A stretch of 64,000 bases of DNA. Source: Thalassospira lucentensis. GTDB taxonomy: Bacteria > Pseudomonadota > Alphaproteobacteria > Rhodospirillales > Thalassospiraceae. Below are positions 18,268 through 30,851 of the stretch, piece by piece; within the stretch, counting starts at the first letter, position 1, and each line of letters starts with the position of its first letter. A program made the translations under genes and the position numbers. The notes under the pieces are model-generated. The model did no database searches. It saw only the letters and a list, made by a program, of their open reading frames with translations, and had not been told where the DNA came from. The stretch lies in NCBI RefSeq assembly GCF_032921865.1, contig NZ_CP136684.1, forward strand, positions 3,879,001 to 3,943,000, given 5' to 3'.

Positions 18268-19584
18268 TCAGAGCAACATGCTCAGCGGATCTTCGATCAG
18301 CTTTTTGAATTCAGCCATGAATTCAGCACCGACCGCTCCATCGACCACACGATGGTCGACCGAAAGCGTGCAGCTCATGACGGTGGCGATTGCCAGTGCG
18401 CCGTCCTTGACGACCGCGCGCTGTTCACCGGCACCAACGGCCAGAATGCAGCCCTGCGGCGGGTTGATGATGGCGGAGAATTCCTTGATACCGAACATGC
18501 CAAGGTTGGAGACAGAGAATGTCCCGCCCTGGAATTCTTCCGGTTTCAGCTTGCCTTCGCGTGCCTTGCCAGCCAGCGCCTTCATCTCGGTCGAGATTTC
18601 GGCAAGCCCCTTGCCACCCGCATTGCGGATAACCGGGGTGATCAGGCCGCCATCAATGGCAACAGCAACCGAAATGTCCTGCTGCTTGCACTGCAGGATG
18701 GCTGCGTCGGTCCAGACCGCATTGGCTGCCGGTACGCGTTTCAGCGCAATGGATGCGGCACGAATGACGAAATCATTGACCGATACCTTAACGCCCTCGC
18801 CGGCTTTCTCGTTAAGCTGCTTGCGGGTCGCAAGCAGATTGTCGAGTTCGCAATCGACCGTCAGGTAGAAATGCGGAACCTGCTGTTTGGACTGCGTCAG
18901 GCGACGGGCAATAACCTTGCGCATCGAGCTGTTCGGGATTTCTTCGTATTCCGGAAGGCCGGTCAGATCCGGGTTCCAGCCAGACGCCGCCGGTGCCTGC
19001 GGGGTTGCCGCCGGTTTGTCGGCAGCGGGCGCCGAAGCAGCAGCTTTATCTGCCGGTTTGGACGACATCGCAGCCTCGACATCGCGTTTGACAACACGAC
19101 CACGCGGCCCAGAGCCTTCTACCTTGCCAAGATCAACGCCTTCGTTCGCCGCAATACGCCGTGCAAGTGGGCTTGCCTTGACACGATCACCACCGGAAAC
19201 CGGTGCGGCAGGTGCCTGACCTTTGGCCGGGGCGGCATCAGATTTCGACTCTTCTTCCTGTTTCGGCGCTTCCGCGGCCGGTGCAGCACCGCCAGTAGAG
19301 GCCGCAGACGTATCCGCACCGTCAAGCGCACTTGCATCTTCGCCTTCTTCAAGAAGAAGGGCGATAACCTCGTTCACGGCAACGCCTTCGCTGCCTTCGG
19401 AAACAAGGATTTTGCCGATTTTGCCTTCATCGACGGCTTCAACTTCCATCGTGGCTTTATCGGTTTCGATTTCGGCAATGACGTCACCCGATTCAACGGT
19501 GTCGCCTTCCTTGACAAGCCATTTCGCCAAGGTGCCTTCGGTCATGGTCGGCGACAGCGCCGGCATCAATATTTTAACAGGCAT
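18268..19584 (-). CDS. pdhC: Pyruvate dehydrogenase E2, dihydrolipoamide acetyltransferase
   Basis: 438 residues. Transfers acetyl groups from lipoate to CoA and forms the complex core. One lipoyl domain is at residues 1-80 (modified Lys 43 in [11 protein letters not shown]), then an Ala/Pro-rich linker, a peripheral-subunit-binding domain ([17 protein letters not shown]), a second Ala/Pro linker and the catalytic domain ending with [14 protein letters not shown]. The first 88 residues are nearly the same as those of PdhB next door. GGGAG lies about 8 nt before the ATG. Confidence 0.97.
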   Translation of the reverse strand: MPVKILMPALSPTMTEGTLAKWLVKEGDTVESGDVIAEIETDKATMEVEAVDEGKIGKILVSEGSEGVAVNEVIALLLEEGEDASALDGADTSAASTGGAAPAAEAPKQEEESKSDAAPAKGQAPAAPVSGGDRVKASPLARRIAANEGVDLGKVEGSGPRGRVVKRDVEAAMSSKPADKAAASAPAADKPAATPQAPAASGWNPDLTGLPEYEEIPNSSMRKVIARRLTQSKQQVPHFYLTVDCELDNLLATRKQLNEKAGEGVKVSVNDFVIRAASIALKRVPAANAVWTDAAILQCKQQDISVAVAIDGGLITPVIRNAGGKGLAEISTEMKALAGKAREGKLKPEEFQGGTFSVSNLGMFGIKEFSAIINPPQGCILAVGAGEQRAVVKDGALAIATVMSCTLSVDHRVVDGAVGAEFMAEFKKLIEDPLSMLL

Positions 19585-19604
19585 GAACGCAATCTCCCGG
19601 TAAC

Positions 19605-19635
19605 GGGGCGGCGCGGGTTTGCCGCGCCCTGCCCC
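19605..19635 (-). other. Strong hairpin between pdhB and pdhC
   Basis: A 7-bp stem GGCGCGG/CCGCGCC, extended by GGGGC/GCCCC with a 2-nt bulge, in the 63-nt gap between pdhB and pdhC. No T tract. Similar hairpins lie after pdhC and after lpdA. Confidence 0.6.
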
Positions 19636-19647
19636 TGTCCGTTTTAC

Positions 19648-21081
19648 TTAGCGATAGCAAACGGCCTTGGCCGCATCGACGATGTGTTGCTCCTGCGGAA
19701 GTGCAAGCACTTCGAGGTTGGCAGCATATGGCATCGGAACATCTTCACCGGTAACGCGCGCAACCGGCGCATCCAGATAATCGAACGCATGTTCCATGAT
19801 GACCGATGCGATCTCGGCACCGATACCGGCAAAGTGCCAGCCTTCTTCACAGGTGACGATACGATTGGTTTTCATGACCGAACGAACGATGGTGTTCACA
19901 TCCAGCGGACGAATGGTTCGCAGGTTGATCACCTCGGCCGAAATGCCCTGTTCTGCCAGTTGCTCGGCCGCTTTCAGTGCCTTGCCGACCATGATCGAGA
20001 AGGCAACGATGGTCACATCGGTACCTTCGCGTTCGATCTTTGCCTGGCCAATCGGCAGAACGAAATCATCATCATCAGGCACTTCGAAGCTCTGCCCGTA
20101 AAGAATTTCGTTTTCAAGGAAGACAACCGGGTTCGGGTCGCGGATGGCGGCCTTAAGCAGGCCTTTCGCATCGGCAGCCGACCACGGAGCGATCACCTTA
20201 AGACCCGGGCAATGTGCATACCAGGATGCATAGCACTGCGAGTGCTGTGCACCAACGCGTGCTGCCGCACCATTCGGACCACGGAAGACGATCGGGCAAC
20301 CAAGCTGGCCGCCAGACATGTAAAGCGTCTTGGCCGCCGAGTTGATGATGTGGTCAATCGCCTGCATGGCGAAGTTGAAAGTCATGAATTCGACAACCGG
20401 CTTCAGCCCCATGAAGGCCGCACCCGTTGCCATCCCCGTGAAACCGTATTCGGTGATCGGGGTATCGACGACGCGTCTGTCACCGAATTCGTCAAGCAGT
20501 CCCTGGGTGACTTTATAAGCCCCCTGATACTGCGCGACTTCTTCGCCCATGACATAGACGTTTTCATCCGTGCGCATTTCTTCGGCCATCGCATCACGCA
20601 GGGCTTCACGAACGGTCTGCGTCTTGAACGAGGTATAAGTTTTCTCGTCCTGCGTGGCGTTCATAACGCTCATGGCGCGCGGGTCCTGTTCGGCCCGCTC
20701 AATTGCGCCGCTTGCAGCAACCGGTGCCGCATTTGCGCTGCTGGCCGGTGCCTTTTCTTCTTCCTTGGCTTCGGCCGGTGCGGCTTCGGCTTTCGGCGCA
20801 GAAGATGCCGAAACATTATCAAGGGCAGAAGCATCCTCGTCTTCTTCGAGGATATAGGCGATGACAGCATTCACCGCGACGTTCTCGGTTCCTTCGGCGA
20901 TCACGATCTTGCCAATGGTTCCCTCGTCAACGGCCTCGACTTCCATCGTAGCCTTGTCGGTTTCAATTTCTGCAATCACGTCACCGGACGCGACAGTATC
21001 GCCTTCCTTGACGGTCCATTTGGCAAGAGTGCCTTCTGTCATGGTCGGCGACAGGGCCGGCATCAAAACTTCAATCGGCAT
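19648..21081 (-). CDS. pdhB: Pyruvate dehydrogenase E1 beta subunit with N-terminal lipoyl domain
   Basis: 477 residues, about 140 more than a plain E1-beta. Residues 1-80 are a lipoyl domain (Lys 43 in [11 protein letters not shown]), followed by an Ala/Glu/Pro linker to about 140, then the transketolase pyrimidine-binding domain ([34 protein letters not shown]) and C-terminal transketolase domain. With PdhA it decarboxylates pyruvate using thiamine diphosphate. This lipoylated E1-beta is a known alphaproteobacterial form. GGAGAGAGGGAA precedes the ATG; pdhA ends 53 nt upstream. Confidence 0.97.
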   Translation of the reverse strand: MPIEVLMPALSPTMTEGTLAKWTVKEGDTVASGDVIAEIETDKATMEVEAVDEGTIGKIVIAEGTENVAVNAVIAYILEEDEDASALDNVSASSAPKAEAAPAEAKEEEKAPASSANAAPVAASGAIERAEQDPRAMSVMNATQDEKTYTSFKTQTVREALRDAMAEEMRTDENVYVMGEEVAQYQGAYKVTQGLLDEFGDRRVVDTPITEYGFTGMATGAAFMGLKPVVEFMTFNFAMQAIDHIINSAAKTLYMSGGQLGCPIVFRGPNGAAARVGAQHSQCYASWYAHCPGLKVIAPWSAADAKGLLKAAIRDPNPVVFLENEILYGQSFEVPDDDDFVLPIGQAKIEREGTDVTIVAFSIMVGKALKAAEQLAEQGISAEVINLRTIRPLDVNTIVRSVMKTNRIVTCEEGWHFAGIGAEIASVIMEHAFDYLDAPVARVTGEDVPMPYAANLEVLALPQEQHIVDAAKAVCYR

Positions 21082-21134
21082 TGTTCCCTCTCTCCCGGGA
21101 AATATCGGTCAAAAGCGGTTCGCGGATTTCGCGA

Positions 21135-22148
21135 TCACGCGTCGATCAGAATATCTGTGAACAGTTCGGAAACATCCGGTTCCGGGCTGTTTTGCGCGAA
21201 CTCCGCCGCTTTGGCGACTTCCGCTTTCACGTCTTTATCGATGTCCTTAAGACCTGCCTCGTCGATGATATTGCCATCGATCAGCAGCTTTTTGACCATA
21301 TCGATCGGATCGTGCTCTTTGCGCATTTTGTCGAGCTCGTCCTTGGTACGATATTTCGCCGGGTCAGACATGGAATGACCGCGATAGCGATATGTCTTGA
21401 GCTCAAGGATGTACGGACCCTTGCCTTCGCGGCAATGCGCCACGGCGCGTTCCCCGGCTTCCTTGACCGCAAGAACATCCATACCGTCAACCTGTTCACC
21501 CGGAATGCCATAAGCCGCACCGCGCTGGTACAGATCGGGGCTGGCCGAGTGACGCTGTGCCGAGGTGCCCATGGCGTACTGGTTGTTCTCGATGCAATAG
21601 ACCACCGGAAGCTTCCAGAGTGCCGCCATGTTGAATGACTCATAGACCTGCCCCTGGTTGACGGCACCGTCACCAAGATAGGTCAGGCAAACGCGATCCT
21701 GGCCGCGATATTTGTAGTTAAAGGCAATACCGGTACCAAGCGGCACCTGACCACCAACGATGCCGTGGCCGCCATAGAAATTCTTTTCCTTGGAGAACAT
21801 GTGCATCGAGCCGCCCTTGCCGCGGGAATAACCGCCTTCACGGCCGGTCAGCTCTGCCATAACACCCGCCGGGTCCATGCCACATGCCAGCATGTGGCCG
21901 TGGTCACGGTAACTGGTGATAACACCATCATCACCCGTTACAGCAGCCTGCATGCCGACAACGACAGCTTCCTGCCCGATATAAAGATGGCAGAAGCCAC
22001 CGATAAGACCCATGCCATAAAGCTGACCGGCTTTTTCTTCAAAGCGACGGATCAGCAGCATTTCACGGTAATATTTGAGGAGATCGTCACTGCTCGCCTG
22101 ATTGTCGGCGCGCGTCGTGCCGCGTTTGCGTTTTGGTGTGGTCGCCAT
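21135..22148 (-). CDS. pdhA: Pyruvate dehydrogenase E1 alpha subunit
   Basis: 337 residues. Binds thiamine diphosphate and, with PdhB, decarboxylates pyruvate and reductively acetylates lipoyl groups. The thiamine diphosphate motif is GDGAVNQGQVYESFNMA...ENNQYAMGT; GFCHLYIGQEAV and the phosphorylation-loop-like YRYRGHSMSDPAKYR are conserved. A short basic N-terminal tail (KRKRGTTR) precedes the fold. GGGAGGAAAC lies directly before the ATG. First gene of the pdh cluster, with a 543-nt untranslated gap upstream that must hold its promoter. Confidence 0.97.
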   Translation of the reverse strand: MATTPKRKRGTTRADNQASSDDLLKYYREMLLIRRFEEKAGQLYGMGLIGGFCHLYIGQEAVVVGMQAAVTGDDGVITSYRDHGHMLACGMDPAGVMAELTGREGGYSRGKGGSMHMFSKEKNFYGGHGIVGGQVPLGTGIAFNYKYRGQDRVCLTYLGDGAVNQGQVYESFNMAALWKLPVVYCIENNQYAMGTSAQRHSASPDLYQRGAAYGIPGEQVDGMDVLAVKEAGERAVAHCREGKGPYILELKTYRYRGHSMSDPAKYRTKDELDKMRKEHDPIDMVKKLLIDGNIIDEAGLKDIDKDVKAEVAKAAEFAQNSPEPDVSELFTDILIDA

Positions 22149-22691
22149 GTTTCCTCCCGGTGGATGGCTATCGCTTAAGCATCATGTATGAGTGCTTAAT
22201 TCGGTACTGGACCACCGAAATGACTACCTAAAACCACGTGCAGAGGCAAGCAATCTAACCACCATTAAACTGTTGTTTTGCAACGCACAATCACAAATAA
22301 ACCTGATATTGGTTAATTGATGATTTTTGGCAGATATACATAATTTCAGCATTTCCAGTGACTTGAGGAACCGGCTTCATCCCCGTTCATTCCAGCAGGT
22401 CACAAATGCTATGCTTTCCTGAAAAGAATATCACAGATCCGACACGTTTATTTCGCAACCGCCAGAAGACACAGGGGGTTGCATCTGTTTTATCTCAAGC
22501 TACCAAAAGGCAATACTGAACCAAAAGGCAGTTGAAACAACGTCATAACGGGAACAGAAAATTTTGCCAGAAACAATTTCGACGCGAATACGGGCAATGA
22601 CAAAGCCAAAAGCCGACGCCATGACATTTAGCGCCGACTGCTTTGTCTGCAAAAATGAAACCGGATTCTAAACCGCCTGCCCTGTTGCCGC
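22149..22691 (-). other. 543-nt gene-free region upstream of pdhA
   Basis: No gene is visible here on either strand. The region is richer in A and T than its neighbours and must contain the pdhA promoter, though I cannot pick one -35/-10 pair with confidence. It contains an 11-nt direct repeat (separate entry) and a dyad AACC-N7-GGTT at 22300-22314. It is long for this compact segment and may also hold a small RNA or regulator sites; that is speculation. Confidence 0.6.
22502..22530. repeat. Tandem direct repeat ACCAAAAGGCA x2
   Basis: ACCAAAAGGCA occurs at 22502-22512 and again at 22520-22530, 18 nt from start to start. Spacing near two helical turns would put both copies on one DNA face, so a regulator site is possible. 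It lies about 350 nt upstream of pdhA, far for a promoter element. Confidence 0.5.
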
Positions 22692-23042
22692 TTACTGGCT
22701 GGCAGCGATGGTATCGTCCACAGGATAACCATTGTGATGGAAGATAATCAGGTCATCCGGATGGGCCGCATTCAGCATCGCACGTGCCCGTTCATCCAGA
22801 AGATCCGGATCAAGATGCTTGGGGCGCATCGCGATAACGCGCTGTTCCAGATGCTTTCGTTTTTCCGTGATTTCATCGCGTACTTTGGCAATCTCGGCAA
22901 CGCGGTCCTGCATCGACCAGTAAGCCAGCAATCCACGGTTCCCTTCCACACTATGGAAGATGAAATAGACCATGATGGTAAATGCAATAACCGGTGCAAT
23001 TGCCTGACCAAGTCGGCGAATAACCGGCGATGTTGACGACAT
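22692..23042 (-). CDS. ftsB: FtsB/DivIC-family septum formation initiator
   Basis: 116 residues. A bitopic divisome protein that with FtsL and FtsQ activates septal peptidoglycan synthesis. A short cytoplasmic N-terminus precedes one membrane segment (about residues 14-32, IAPVIAFTIMVYFIFHS), then a coiled coil (MQDRVAEIAKVRDEITEKRK) and the DPDLLDERARAMLN helix with a short C-terminal tail. Position between eno and pdhA matches other alphaproteobacteria. AGGGG precedes the ATG. Confidence 0.88.
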   Translation of the reverse strand: MSSTSPVIRRLGQAIAPVIAFTIMVYFIFHSVEGNRGLLAYWSMQDRVAEIAKVRDEITEKRKHLEQRVIAMRPKHLDPDLLDERARAMLNAAHPDDLIIFHHNGYPVDDTIAASQ

Positions 23043-23276
23043 TTACCCCTGCCCCGTGCGTGCGAGAAAAGAATCAACAGGAAACCTACCATTCCGAACC
23101 CGGAATGGAAAAACTGCGTGCGTTATTTTCCTTTGATCACAAAGGCATAAATATCGCCGCAATAAAAATCCCCGCAAAATTACGCTTAAAGCTAATCACA
23201 ACAGAGTAAAAATAAGCTTAAAACAGCGGCGCTATTATGCTGCCACTACGTTCAATTAGCTGATCCTGAACAACAA

Positions 23277-23306
23277 AAAGCCGCCCTGCAATGGCAGGAC
23301 GGCTTT
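23277..23306 (-). terminator. Rho-independent terminator after eno
   Basis: A 13-bp stem AAAGCCGCCCTGC/GCAGGACGGCTTT with one non-canonical pair and a 4-nt loop, 24 nt past the eno stop; on the minus strand it runs into a T tract. Confidence 0.9.
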
Positions 23307-23330
23307 CAGTATCAACCCGGTTTTCAACCC

Positions 23331-24700
<1,370 letters not shown>

Positions 24701-24706
24701 TGCATA

Positions 24707-25564
24707 TCAATCGTTAAACATGTCCAGACGAACCGGATTGGCTTTTGCCACTTTGTCCAGTTCCATCAAAACCGACAGAACTTCGGGAAGCTTGTTTAAC
24801 GGAATCTGGTTCGGGCCATCGCTGATGGCCGCATCCGGGTTATCGTGGGTTTCGATAAACAGGGCTGCAACACCGACAGATACAGCCGCACGCGCCAATA
24901 CCGGCGCAAATTCGCGCTGACCGCCCGATGTTGTCCCCTGCCCACCCGGTTGCTGAACAGAATGGGTCGCATCAAATACGACCGGATAGCCCTGACGGGC
25001 CATGGTGGGAAGTCCACGGAAATCGGTTACCAGCGTGTTATAGCCAAAGCTGGTTCCACGATCACAAAGCATGATGTTTTCATTGCCGGTCGATGCAATG
25101 TTGTTGGCAACATTGGCCATGTCCCAGGGTGCCAGGAACTGGCCCTTTTTGACATTGACGGCACGTCCGGTTTTACCCGCTGCCTGCAAAAGATCGGCCT
25201 GACGGCACAGGAATGCCGGAATCTGAAGGATGTCGGCAACTTCCGCAACCGCGGCACACTGATCAGGCAGGTGAACGTCGGTAACAATCGGAAGGCCGGT
25301 CTTTTCCTTGACCTCGGCCAGAATGTCGAGCCCTTCGACCAGACCAACCCCACGCCTGGATGTGCTGCTGGTGCGGTTCGCCTTGTCAAACGAGCTTTTG
25401 TAAACAAGCCCGATCCCCATCCCTTCGGACAATTCCTTCAGGGCTGCGGACATTTCCAGTGCATGCTGACGGCTTTCGATCGCGCATGGCCCTGCCAGCA
25501 AGGCAAAAGGCTTGTCATTGGCGAATTCGATCTTGCCGACTTTGACAGTTTTGATTTCCGTCAT
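24707..25564 (-). CDS. kdsA: 3-deoxy-8-phosphooctulonate (KDO-8-P) synthase
   Basis: 285 residues. Condenses phosphoenolpyruvate with arabinose 5-phosphate to make KDO-8-P for the lipopolysaccharide inner core. LLAGPCAIESR, YKSSFDKANRTS, IPAFLCRQ and CDRGTSFGYNTLVTDFRGL are family hallmarks. The ATG at 25564 (GAAAGA upstream) matches the homology start; an in-frame ATG at 25579 is possible. It follows pyrG by about 28 nt and precedes eno, a pyrG-kdsA-eno order widespread in proteobacteria. Confidence 0.96.
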   Translation of the reverse strand: MTEIKTVKVGKIEFANDKPFALLAGPCAIESRQHALEMSAALKELSEGMGIGLVYKSSFDKANRTSSTSRRGVGLVEGLDILAEVKEKTGLPIVTDVHLPDQCAAVAEVADILQIPAFLCRQADLLQAAGKTGRAVNVKKGQFLAPWDMANVANNIASTGNENIMLCDRGTSFGYNTLVTDFRGLPTMARQGYPVVFDATHSVQQPGGQGTTSGGQREFAPVLARAAVSVGVAALFIETHDNPDAAISDGPNQIPLNKLPEVLSVLMELDKVAKANPVRLDMFND

Positions 25565-25592
25565 TTTGCAGTCTTTCATTCAGGCTGTTTGA

Positions 25593-27230
<1,638 letters not shown>

Positions 27231-27305
27231 TCATCTCAAAGCAAAACGCCGCAGTTCGATGCCGCTCAGTGCATCACGAACCGGGGAATACAACAATCAA
27301 AAATT

Positions 27306-27327
27306 GAGGCGGCAAGTTTGCCGCCTC
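27306..27327 (-). terminator. Rho-independent terminator after secG
   Basis: An 8-bp stem GAGGCGGC/GCCGCCTC with a 6-nt loop, 18 nt past the secG stop; the minus strand continues AATTTTTGATTG. Confidence 0.85.
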
Positions 27328-27345
27328 TGGTCGTCGGTTAATTTT

Positions 27346-27678
27346 TTAGCGGGTCGGAGCCGCCGGTCCGGTGTCCTCGGCTGGCTGTTGTTCAGCTGCC
27401 GGGGCCGGTGCCTGGTCCAGTATGGATGTCGGCCGGGTATGAGTGTTGGACAACAATGCCAGGGCGAGGCTTGTGATCATGAATGCCCCGGCAAGAATCG
27501 CGGTGGTACGTGTAAGAAGGTTTGCTGCGCTGCGCGAGCTCATGACGCCGAAGTTACCGCCGCCGCCACCGCCGCTTCCGCCGATACCAAGCCCACCGCC
27601 CTCGCTGCGCTGTACGAGAATGACGGCAATCATGCCAAGCGCAAGAAGAAGGTGAATTACCAGAATGACAGTTTGCAT
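27346..27678 (-). CDS. secG: Preprotein translocase subunit SecG
   Basis: 110 residues. Small inner-membrane partner of SecYE that eases protein translocation. Two membrane segments (about 3-22 and 58-78) flank the conserved QRSEGGGLGIGGSGGGGGG loop and NLLTRTTAILAG. The C-terminal 30 residues are Ala/Pro/Gln-rich and probably disordered. It follows tpiA by about 97 nt; tpiA-secG-pyrG is a frequent order in proteobacteria. Confidence 0.95.
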   Translation of the reverse strand: MQTVILVIHLLLALGMIAVILVQRSEGGGLGIGGSGGGGGGNFGVMSSRSAANLLTRTTAILAGAFMITSLALALLSNTHTRPTSILDQAPAPAAEQQPAEDTGPAAPTR

Positions 27679-27775
27679 GGTCTCGAAACTCTTGTCCTAA
27701 CTTCCGATCCGAACATGATTATGGCCGGATCGGGCAAAAATTTGATGCGTATTTAACGTGTTTTATGACGGTTGG

Positions 27776-28531
27776 CTAGGCGCAACTTTCAATAATTTGC
27801 CAAAAATCGTCAACCTTGAGGCTCGCCCCGCCAACCAGTGCACCATCAACATCAGGTACAGCCAACAATTCAGCCGCATTGGACGGCTTTACCGACCCAC
27901 CATACAGAATTCTGAACTTGTCGCCATCGTCAAATCGTGCCGTCAGCTCTGCACGAATTGCAGCATGGACTTCGGCAACTTCATCAACGCTTGCCGTGCG
28001 ACCAGTGCCAATCGCCCAGACAGGCTCATAGGCAATCACGGTATTTTCCGGCGTCGCATCATCGGGAACCGAAACCGCAATCTGACCATTGACCACCGCA
28101 AGCGTCGCGCCAAGGTCGCGCTCCTGCTCGGTTTCGCCGACACAGACAACCGCAATCAGGCCGGCATCATGGGCCGCCATTGTTTTCTGACGGATCACGG
28201 TCGAACTTTCGCCGTGATCCGCACGACGTTCCGAATGCCCGACAAGAACATAACTTGCGCCGATATCGGCCAGCATAGGCGCGGCGATATCGCCGGTATG
28301 CGCGCCCGAAACGGCAACATGGCAATCCTGTCCACCAACCTTGACCGCGCTGCCATTCGTCACACCGGCAACATCAGAAATCAGGGTTGCCGGCGGACAG
28401 ACCAGAATATCACATGCCAGATCACCCTTGGCTTTCGCGCGATCAGACAGCCCCCGCGCAAGTGCAAGCCCGTCGGTACGCAGGCAGTTCATTTTCCAGT
28501 TTCCGGCGATCAGGGGACGGCGTTGTGACAT
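27776..28531 (-). CDS. tpiA: Triosephosphate isomerase
   Basis: 251 residues. Interconverts dihydroxyacetone phosphate and glyceraldehyde 3-phosphate. The N-terminal AGNWKMN, the electrophilic His region [10 protein letters not shown], catalytic Glu in [11 protein letters not shown] and phosphate-binding [13 protein letters not shown] are present. The frame is open to 28603, but the ATG at 28531 has GAGG about 8 nt upstream and fits the family start. Divergent from ppiD. Confidence 0.97.
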   Translation of the reverse strand: MSQRRPLIAGNWKMNCLRTDGLALARGLSDRAKAKGDLACDILVCPPATLISDVAGVTNGSAVKVGGQDCHVAVSGAHTGDIAAPMLADIGASYVLVGHSERRADHGESSTVIRQKTMAAHDAGLIAVVCVGETEQERDLGATLAVVNGQIAVSVPDDATPENTVIAYEPVWAIGTGRTASVDEVAEVHAAIRAELTARFDDGDKFRILYGGSVKPSNAAELLAVPDVDGALVGGASLKVDDFWQIIESCA

Positions 28532-28856
28532 ATGGTTATCTACCTCTTGCTGCGACGGGTTGTGGATCGGTATGGCTTTGCCATGTGGGAACCGATCCGA
28601 CACGTATTGTTACAAACACGGCTCGACGCGGGTTTTAACACGCGACTTTGCCCCGGCCAAGCCCCGGAAAACACTGTCAACCGAACTTCGGGCACGGTCA
28701 ATGCAATCGGATGTTGCCGCCCTTACCTCTCGCCATTAAGATGCGCGGCAATTGCGACGGGATTTTATAATATTCCGGCACACAAAAGAAACGCTGCCGA
28801 TGCAATGTCACCTGCATTGCCATTGGCACCAAACCACGAATTGTTAGGCTTATCAT
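28532..28856. other. Divergent promoter region between tpiA and ppiD
   Basis: 325 nt without a gene. It must carry the promoters for tpiA-secG (minus) and ppiD (plus). A TATAAT hexamer is at 28766-28771 but lacks a matching -35 box at the usual spacing on the plus strand, so I do not assign it. Confidence 0.5.
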
Positions 28857-30749
28857 ATGCTTGCTGGCATTCGCTCTTTTTCGAAATCAATCTTCGCCAA
28901 GATCATTCTTGGTGTGATCGCAATCAGCTTCGTCGGATGGGGCCTGAATGCGTCGATGCTCAACCTTGGCACCTCACGCCAGGTTGCTGAAATCGGCAGC
29001 CAAAACATCAGTCCCGCCGAACTGGATCGAGCCTTCCAGCGCAGCATCCAGAATATGCGCAGCGTTTTCGGTCCCAATTTCGACCGTCAGCAAGCCATCC
29101 AGATGGGCCTTTTGAACAATACGGTTCAAAATCTGGTCTCCCAGAAAATCCTGCGTGAAAACGCCAAGGAAATGGGAATTGGCATCAGCAACGAAAAAGT
29201 CCGCGATACGATTTTTGCGTCTCCCGGCTTCCAGAACGAAACCACCGGCCAGTTTGACCGCGAACGTTTCCTTCAGGCGCTGTATTCCAGCGGATATACC
29301 GAACCGGAATTCATCGAAGGCGTGCGTGGTGACATGATGGGCCAGCAGGTTGTCGGAAGCCTTGCCGGTGCCGTCAATGCACCAGACATCATGGCGCAGC
29401 AGATTGCCGCCTACCGCAACGAACAGCGTAGCGGCAGCTTCTTTGCCCTGAACGCATCGCAGTTCGACAATATCGAAACGCCCGATGACGCGGCCCTTCG
29501 TAAATATCACGAAGAAAATGCCCCGCAATTCACCGCACCCGAAAGCCGCAATGTGACTCTGGTCACCCTTTCGGCTGCCGATCTCGCGGCGAACATGGAT
29601 GTCACCGACGACGAAATAAACGAGGCATACAACCATCGCCTGCCGGAATTCCAGACACCGGAAAAACGCGTGGTCGAACAGATCCTGTTTGCTCCCAATG
29701 AAAAGGAAAGCGCACAGGAGGCCTACAAGGCCCTTCAGAACGGTGCCGATTTCATGACGGTCGCGACCGAGGATGCCGGCATGGACCCGTCGATTGTGAA
29801 GCTTGGTGAATTCACCGCCGACAACATCCTGCCCGATCTGCGCGATGCGACCTTTGGTCTTGAAGAAGGCGCGTTTTCCGAACCGGTCGAAACCGCCCTT
29901 GGCTGGCACATCATTCGCGTAACCGCCATTACGCCGGAACGGACCGAAACCCTTGATCAGGTTCGCGACGATGTCGAAGAAGGCGTCAAGCAGTTCAAGG
30001 CAGAAGACGCAATCTATGACCTTGCCGCCAGACTTGACGATGAACTGGGGGCTGGTACCCCGCTTGAAGAAGCCGCAAACGCAGTTGGCGCAAAGACCTA
30101 TAAGCTGAACGATGTTGTTCGTGGCGAAGGCCTTGATGCCGATATCGCCGACAGCGCTGAAATCAACGCCATGATTTTCGAACTCGACAAGGGCGAGGAC
30201 AGCTTCCTTGAAGAAACCTCGACCGGCGTTCGTTACGTCGCGCGCGTTGATGAAGTAACCCCTGCCGCGCTGCGTCCGTTCGAAGAAGTTCGTGACGACG
30301 TTGTCACCGCATGGAAAACCGATGAACGCAATCGCCTGATGCTTGAAAAAGCTGATCAGCTTGCCGCATCGATCAATGACCAGAATGCCGATATCGCATC
30401 ACTCGCAACCAGCGAGAATGCCGAAATCACAGAAAGCGGTCTGACCAAACGTACCGGTCAGGGCCTTGCAGACGGTGTCAGCCCGGCTGTTGCCGCCGCC
30501 CTCTTCACCCTTGACGAAGGCAAGGCAAAGGCAATTCAGTCCGGTGAAAATGTTCTGGTTCTGAAACTTGACGAGATCAAGGCCGCCACCATTGCCGAAG
30601 GCGATGCAGACCCGGTCGTGACCGAACTGAAACAGGCCCTGAACGAAGACATTCTTGCGCAGTATCTCGATTATCTGCAGGACGAGATTTCGGTCAGCGT
30701 CAATAACAGCGTGATCAACGGTCTTTATCCGCAAACCGCGGCAAACTGA
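28857..30749 (+). CDS. ppiD: PpiD-like membrane-anchored peptidyl-prolyl isomerase
   Basis: 630 residues with the SurA_N/parvulin/C-terminal layout of PpiD. One membrane segment near residues 13-30 (IFAKIILGVIAISFVGWGL) anchors it with the bulk in the periplasm. A SurA-like chaperone region runs to about 230, a parvulin domain near 270-365 (FGLEEGAFSEPVETALGWHIIRV preserved in part), then a second helical region. It assists folding of proteins leaving SecYEG. A terminator follows, separating it from trpE. Confidence 0.9.
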   Translation: MLAGIRSFSKSIFAKIILGVIAISFVGWGLNASMLNLGTSRQVAEIGSQNISPAELDRAFQRSIQNMRSVFGPNFDRQQAIQMGLLNNTVQNLVSQKILRENAKEMGIGISNEKVRDTIFASPGFQNETTGQFDRERFLQALYSSGYTEPEFIEGVRGDMMGQQVVGSLAGAVNAPDIMAQQIAAYRNEQRSGSFFALNASQFDNIETPDDAALRKYHEENAPQFTAPESRNVTLVTLSAADLAANMDVTDDEINEAYNHRLPEFQTPEKRVVEQILFAPNEKESAQEAYKALQNGADFMTVATEDAGMDPSIVKLGEFTADNILPDLRDATFGLEEGAFSEPVETALGWHIIRVTAITPERTETLDQVRDDVEEGVKQFKAEDAIYDLAARLDDELGAGTPLEEAANAVGAKTYKLNDVVRGEGLDADIADSAEINAMIFELDKGEDSFLEETSTGVRYVARVDEVTPAALRPFEEVRDDVVTAWKTDERNRLMLEKADQLAASINDQNADIASLATSENAEITESGLTKRTGQGLADGVSPAVAAALFTLDEGKAKAIQSGENVLVLKLDEIKAATIAEGDADPVVTELKQALNEDILAQYLDYLQDEISVSVNNSVINGLYPQTAAN

Positions 30750-30764
30750 TCCCGATCCGGAATG

Positions 30765-30793
30765 GGGCGGCCTTTCATCGGGCCGCCCTTTTT
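30765..30793 (+). terminator. Rho-independent terminator after ppiD
   Basis: A perfect 8-bp stem GGGCGGCC/GGCCGCCC with an 8-nt loop and a T5 tract, 15 nt past the ppiD stop. It leaves under 60 nt before trpE, too little for a classic leader-peptide attenuator. Confidence 0.88.
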
Positions 30794-30851
30794 CGTTAAA
30801 CTCCGCCCTATCCGACATCGCCCACCCAAATCGACCAAAATTGGACAGACC

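Noticed and set aside
18352-21378. A plus-strand open frame of about 1000 codons opposite pdhC and pdhB
   Set aside because: It is antisense to two clear conserved genes, has no recognisable domain, and such frames arise from codon bias in GC-rich genes with Ala/Pro-rich linkers.
28766-28771. TATAAT hexamer in the tpiA-ppiD gap as a promoter
   Set aside because: No -35 box at suitable spacing on the plus strand, and no convincing minus-strand pairing either.
30794-30851. Possible leader-peptide attenuator before trpE
   Set aside because: Only about 58 nt lie between the ppiD terminator and the trpE ATG, with no Trp-codon leader frame.
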